From contig JAGXHU010000035.1 of NCBI GenBank assembly GCA_024636015.1, forward strand, positions 1-34,817: a DNA stretch of 34,817 nt. Reading direction: 5' to 3'. The notes beneath the pieces are model-generated. The model was given only the letters and a program-made list of their open reading frames with translations. It was not told the DNA's origin and did no database searches. The position numbers and the translations under genes were made by a program. Origin of the DNA: Halothiobacillus sp. GTDB taxonomy: Bacteria > Pseudomonadota > Gammaproteobacteria > Halothiobacillales > Halothiobacillaceae. This document shows positions 31,636 to 34,817 of this stretch, in pieces. Within the stretch, counting starts at the first letter, position 1, and each line of letters opens with the position of its first letter.

Positions 31636-32929
31636 ATGGACTTCCCTGCCGATCGAGGATTGCATGGAGGCTTTGATCGACTATCGAGGAAAGACCCCAA
31701 CGAAGACAACCTTCGGAATCCCGCTCATCACGGCGAAAGTCGTAAAGGGTGGAAGGATTGAAACGCCGGACGAGTTCATCGCTGTTGACGATTATGAGCT
31801 GTGGATGCGTCGCGGTATACCCAAGGCCGGCGACGTTGTCATTACGACCGAAGCGCCGTTAGGTGAGGTAGCGCAACTAGGTGCCGAGCGCGTCGCTCTT
31901 GCGCAACGACTTATCACCTTGCGTGGAAAAGACGGGCTGCTCGATAACGGTTTCTTAAAGTTCCTCATGCAGTCTGAGAATGTGCAAGACCAACTACGCG
32001 CGAGGGCAAGCGGCTCGACGGTCCTTGGGATAAAACAGAGCGAACTGCGGAAAGTCATACTCACGCTACCTCCAATTGATGAGCAACGTTCCATCGCCCA
32101 CATCCTCGGTACTCTCGACGACAAGATCGAACTGAACCGCCACATAAACGAAACGCTGGAGGCTATCGCGCGGGCGATCTTCAAATCCTGGTTCGTCGAT
32201 TTCGACCCCGTCCGCGCCAAAGCCAGCGGCGAAGCGCCCGACTCCATCTGCCGCCGCCTCGGCCTCACCCCCGACCTCCTCGCCCTCTTCCCCGACCGCC
32301 TCGTCGATTCCGAACTCGGCGAGATTCCGGAGGGGTGGCGTCCGGGAACGTTAGGTGAAGTTGCAGAACACCCGAGGCGCGGAATTCAGCCAACCCAAAT
32401 TTTGCCAAACACGCCATACATCGGGCTGGAGCACATGCCTCGTCGTTGCATCGCTCTGTCAGAATGGGGCATGGCAGATGGGGTAGAGAGCAATAAGTTC
32501 AAGTTCAACATAGGCGAAATTCTGTTCGGCAAGCTACGTCCCTATTTCCATAAGGTTGGGGTCGCTCCCGTGGATGGCATTTGCTCTACAGATATCGTTG
32601 TAATAATCCCAAAATCGCGCGAGTGGTTTGGATTCGTATTGGGACATATTTCGAGTGACGCATTCGTCGACCATGCGAATGCAGGTTCAACGGGCACAAA
32701 GATGCCACGCACTAATTGGGCCGACATGTCGCATTACTCGATCGCAGTACCGCCCGATTACGTTGCGGAAGCGTTTGCGAGCCTGATACGACCTAAAATT
32801 GACTATATCAACGCGGGGATTCACGAAGCGCGAACTCTTGCCTCATTGCGCGACACACTCCTCCCCAAACTCCTCTCCGGCGAACTGCGCGTGCCGGAGG
32901 CCGAAACCATCATGGCGGCGCTGGCATGA
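31625..32929 (+). CDS. hsdS: Type I restriction enzyme, specificity subunit HsdS
   Basis: 434 aa with the two-domain layout of HsdS. Target-recognition domain 1 spans about 5-150 and is followed by the central conserved segment PPIDEQRSIAHILGTLDDKI plus ELNRHINETLEAIARAIFKS. A second recognition domain spans about 235-395 (EGWRPGTLGEV...), ending in the distal repeat LRDTLLPKLLSGELRV. It determines the bipartite DNA sequence methylated and cut. Base composition changes sharply between the C-rich conserved segment and the more neutral recognition domains, a sign of domain exchange. The ATG overlaps hsdM by 11 nt and its TGA overlaps the rhuM start. Confidence 0.95.
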   Translation: MTGEWTSLPIEDCMEALIDYRGKTPTKTTFGIPLITAKVVKGGRIETPDEFIAVDDYELWMRRGIPKAGDVVITTEAPLGEVAQLGAERVALAQRLITLRGKDGLLDNGFLKFLMQSENVQDQLRARASGSTVLGIKQSELRKVILTLPPIDEQRSIAHILGTLDDKIELNRHINETLEAIARAIFKSWFVDFDPVRAKASGEAPDSICRRLGLTPDLLALFPDRLVDSELGEIPEGWRPGTLGEVAEHPRRGIQPTQILPNTPYIGLEHMPRRCIALSEWGMADGVESNKFKFNIGEILFGKLRPYFHKVGVAPVDGICSTDIVVIIPKSREWFGFVLGHISSDAFVDHANAGSTGTKMPRTNWADMSHYSIAVPPDYVAEAFASLIRPKIDYINAGIHEARTLASLRDTLLPKLLSGELRVPEAETIMAALA

Positions 32930-33933
32930 GCGCCGGCGGCGGCGAATTGGTAATTTTTGAGGCGGCGGGGCAGCCGGTTGAGGTGCGCCTGGATGCCCAA
33001 GGGGATACGGTCTGGTTGACGCAGCGGCAGATGGGCGCGCTGTTCGACACCACGCCGGAAAACGTCTTGATGCACCTGAAGAACATATTCCGTGAGGCGG
33101 AACTGGACGAGACGGCAACGACTAAGGATTTCTTAGCAGTTCGAACCGAGGGCAAGCGTAATGTCCGGCGCAACCTGAAGCATTACAACCTCGACGCCAT
33201 TATTTCGGTCGGCTACCGCGTCAGCTCAAGGCGCGCCGTGCTGTTCCGCCAATGGGCAACGGGCGTGCTGCGCGAACATCTGACCCGTGGCTACACCCTC
33301 AACCACCAGCGCTTCGAGCAGAATGCCCGCGAGCTGGAGGCAGCGCTACAACTGGTGCGCAAGGCGGCACAAAGCCCGGAACTGCGGGGTGACGAGGGGC
33401 GCGGCCTGGTGGATGTGGTGACGCGCTATGCGCAGACCTTCCTGCTGCTGCAACGCTACGACGAGGGTCTGCTGGCCGAGCCGCAGGTGGTGGCTGGCGG
33501 CCGGTTGCCCACGCTGGCCGAGGCGCACGCGGCATTGGCCGGGTTGAAGGCTGAGCTGATCGCGCGCGGTGAGGCAACGCCGTTGTTCGCGCAGGAGCGG
33601 GGCGATGCCTTTGCCGCCTTGCTCGGCAATCTTGAGCAGACAGTGTTCGGCGAACCCGCTTACCCGAGCGTGGAGGCGAAGGCGGCGCACCTGTTGTATT
33701 TCGTCATCAAGAACCATCCATTTTCGGACGGCAACAAGCGCAGCGCCGCCTTTTTGTTCGTGGACTTTCTGAATCGAAACGCCCGCCTGTTGGACGTGGC
33801 CGGGCACCCCGTAATTAACGACATCGGCCTGGCTGCCCTGGCTTTGCTGGTGGCCGAGTCCGACCCGGCGCAGAAGGAAACGATGATCCGGTTGATCATG
33901 AACATGTTGGTGGGGGCGGTGCATGATCACTGA
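32926..33933 (+). CDS. RhuM-like protein with C-terminal Fic domain
   Basis: 335 aa, ATG 32926 overlapping the hsdS stop (ATGA). The N-terminal RhuM-family region (about 5-130) resembles a helix-turn-helix protein (WLTQRQMGALFDTTPENVLMHL, ISVGYRVSSRRAVLFRQWATG). The C-terminal Fic/Doc domain (about 160-330) carries the complete motif HPFSDGNKR with its catalytic His and the GN/KR phosphate-binding residues. Fic proteins usually AMPylate, and Doc phosphorylates, a protein target. I see no clear inhibitory S/TxxxE(G/N) motif. Its place between hsdS and the hsdR fragment means it is co-expressed with the restriction system, possibly controlling its activity. That role is inference. Confidence 0.9.
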   Translation: MSAGGGELVIFEAAGQPVEVRLDAQGDTVWLTQRQMGALFDTTPENVLMHLKNIFREAELDETATTKDFLAVRTEGKRNVRRNLKHYNLDAIISVGYRVSSRRAVLFRQWATGVLREHLTRGYTLNHQRFEQNARELEAALQLVRKAAQSPELRGDEGRGLVDVVTRYAQTFLLLQRYDEGLLAEPQVVAGGRLPTLAEAHAALAGLKAELIARGEATPLFAQERGDAFAALLGNLEQTVFGEPAYPSVEAKAAHLLYFVIKNHPFSDGNKRSAAFLFVDFLNRNARLLDVAGHPVINDIGLAALALLVAESDPAQKETMIRLIMNMLVGAVHDH

Positions 33934-34135
33934 AGACCAGCTCGAACAGCTTGCCCTGACCTGGTTTCAGGACGCCGGCTGGGACTACCGTCACGGCCCG
34001 GATATTGCCCCGGACGGTGATGCCCCCGAGCGTGCCGACTACCGGCAGGTGTTGCTGCAAGGGCGCTTGCACGAGGCGGCGGTGCTGGATCAGTCGCTGG
34101 GTGCGATCAAGGCTGAAGACGAGGATAGGGAATGA
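33923..34135 (+). pseudogene. hsdR: Truncated hsdR (type I restriction endonuclease subunit)
   Basis: 70 codons starting at ATG 33923, overlapping the rhuM-Fic stop by 11 nt. Residues 1 to about 50 (MITEDQLEQLALTWFQDAGW and PDIAPDGDAPERADYRQVLL) match the N-terminus of HsdR, which is normally about 1000 aa with nuclease and helicase domains. After QGRLHEA the sequence becomes unrelated and ends at TGA 34135. That TGA overlaps the start of the next rhuM copy. None of the catalytic domains is present here. Either a deletion fused the hsdR start to the tail of another gene, or an insertion split hsdR and the remainder lies beyond the right edge. Confidence 0.8.
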
Positions 34136-34817
34136 ACGACGGATTGGGCGAGATTGTCCTGTATGAAGCGCCCGATGGCGAGATTCATTTGGAGGTGCGG
34201 CTTGAACGGGACACGGTGTGGCTGTCGCAAGAGCAGATGGCGGCCTTGTTCGACGTGCAAAAAGCGGCGATTTCCAAGCATCTGAAGAATATTTTTGCGA
34301 GTAGCGAACTGGAGCGTGCGGCAACTGTTTCCAAAATGGAAACGGTTCAACAAGAGGGGGCGCGCCGTGTTTCCCGGCAGATCGAGCATTTCAACCTGGA
34401 CGCGGTGATTTCGGTCGGATACCGGGTCAATTCCGCACGTGCGACCCGCTTCCGCCAGTGGGCTACCGGGGTGCTGCGCGAGCACTTGACCCAAGGATAC
34501 ACGCTGAACCGCCAACGCTTCGAGCAGAATGCCCGCGAGCTGGAAGCGGCGCTGGCGCTGGTGCGCAAGGCGGCGCAAAGCCCGGAATTGCGGGGTGACG
34601 AGGGGCGCGGCCTGGTGGATGTGGCCGTCCATTCCTGTGCCGTAACTCCCGGTTGGATGGCACCTCGAAAACCACTGGATTCGTCGCTCCTTGAAAAATC
34701 GGGGGTCAGTAAAGACAGGCAACTGGATTCCCGCCTGCGCGGGAATGACGCGCTTTTCGAACTGCGAGCTTTTCTTGGGGCTGTCCGATGGTCTCTGGCG
34801 AGGGGCTCGGGCGAGGG
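34132..34817 (+). pseudogene. Second rhuM copy, chimeric and cut by the window edge
   Basis: The open frame from ATG 34132 reaches the right edge (228 codons). Residues 1-164 are a RhuM-family protein paralogous to the one at 32926 (WLSQEQMAALFDVQKAAISKHL, ISVGYRVNSARATRFRQWATG). Homology ends abruptly after 34624, at the end of a 36-nt exact match with the first copy. From there the frame encodes an unrelated tail that contains a REP-like palindrome at 34723-34750. The Fic domain is missing within the window. It is probably a broken duplicate, although a fusion protein cannot be excluded. Confidence 0.72.
34723..34750 (-). repeat. REP-like palindrome, copy 3
   Basis: Same 28-nt element as in hsdM, inverted orientation, loop GCAG on the minus strand. 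It lies in the tail that replaces the Fic domain of the second rhuM copy and is read in frame as QLDSRLRGNDA-like residues. Confidence 0.9.

Overview
The window looks like chromosomal DNA of a free-living gammaproteobacterium. The DNA is moderately GC-rich. Gene pairs and runs such as gcvR-like/bcp, mrcB next to a TPR lipoprotein, and the yqjD/yqjE/yqjK-like trio are gammaproteobacterial. The DUF302 lipoprotein, DoxX and DUF2282/DUF692/DUF2063 genes would suit a sulfur-oxidising lineage such as Halothiobacillaceae. That placement is inference; there is no rRNA gene to test it.

Layout. (1) 1-4554, minus strand: TonB-dependent receptor, exbB, exbD, tonB and a truncated alkaline-phosphatase-superfamily enzyme. 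A PhoB-box-like direct repeat lies upstream of the receptor and an intrinsic terminator lies between receptor and exbB. Together they suggest a phosphate-starvation system that takes up and cleaves an organophosphate. (2) 4942-5826, plus: a yqjD/yqjE/yqjK-like operon of small membrane proteins. (3) 6038-12575: a DUF302 lipoprotein, a gcvR-like ACT protein, the peroxiredoxin bcp/prxQ, a PIN-PhoH ATPase, metE and a DUF3147 membrane protein. (4) 12624-17053: a bufferin-type RiPP locus. It holds a DUF2282 precursor with four Cys, a DUF692 MNIO enzyme, a DUF2063 partner and a DoxX protein. Convergent to it are an ECF sigma factor and a small soluble zinc-finger anti-sigma. A nearly identical candidate ECF promoter precedes the precursor gene and a neighbouring membrane-protein gene (16533-16970), so both probably belong to one regulon. 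(5) 17199-25049, minus: rnt, folD, a DUF389 protein, a YoaA/DinG helicase, an LpoP-like lipoprotein and mrcB (PBP1b). (6) 25085-25199: a 115-nt nested inverted-repeat element of unknown nature. After it come a kinase-like/P-loop protein (plus) and mutS (minus). (7) 29926 to the right edge: a type I restriction-modification island, hsdM-hsdS-rhuM/Fic-hsdR'-rhuM', with every gene overlapping the next.

The restriction island is the most rearranged part. HsdM carries two in-frame copies of a 28-nt REP-like palindrome. HsdR is reduced to about its first 50 residues. The second rhuM copy loses homology abruptly within its open frame and runs into unrelated sequence containing a third copy of the palindrome. 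The strongest candidates for something new are the two-promoter ECF/bufferin regulon, the RhuM-Fic protein built into a type I RM operon, coding-sequence colonisation by the palindrome, and the 115-nt structured element.
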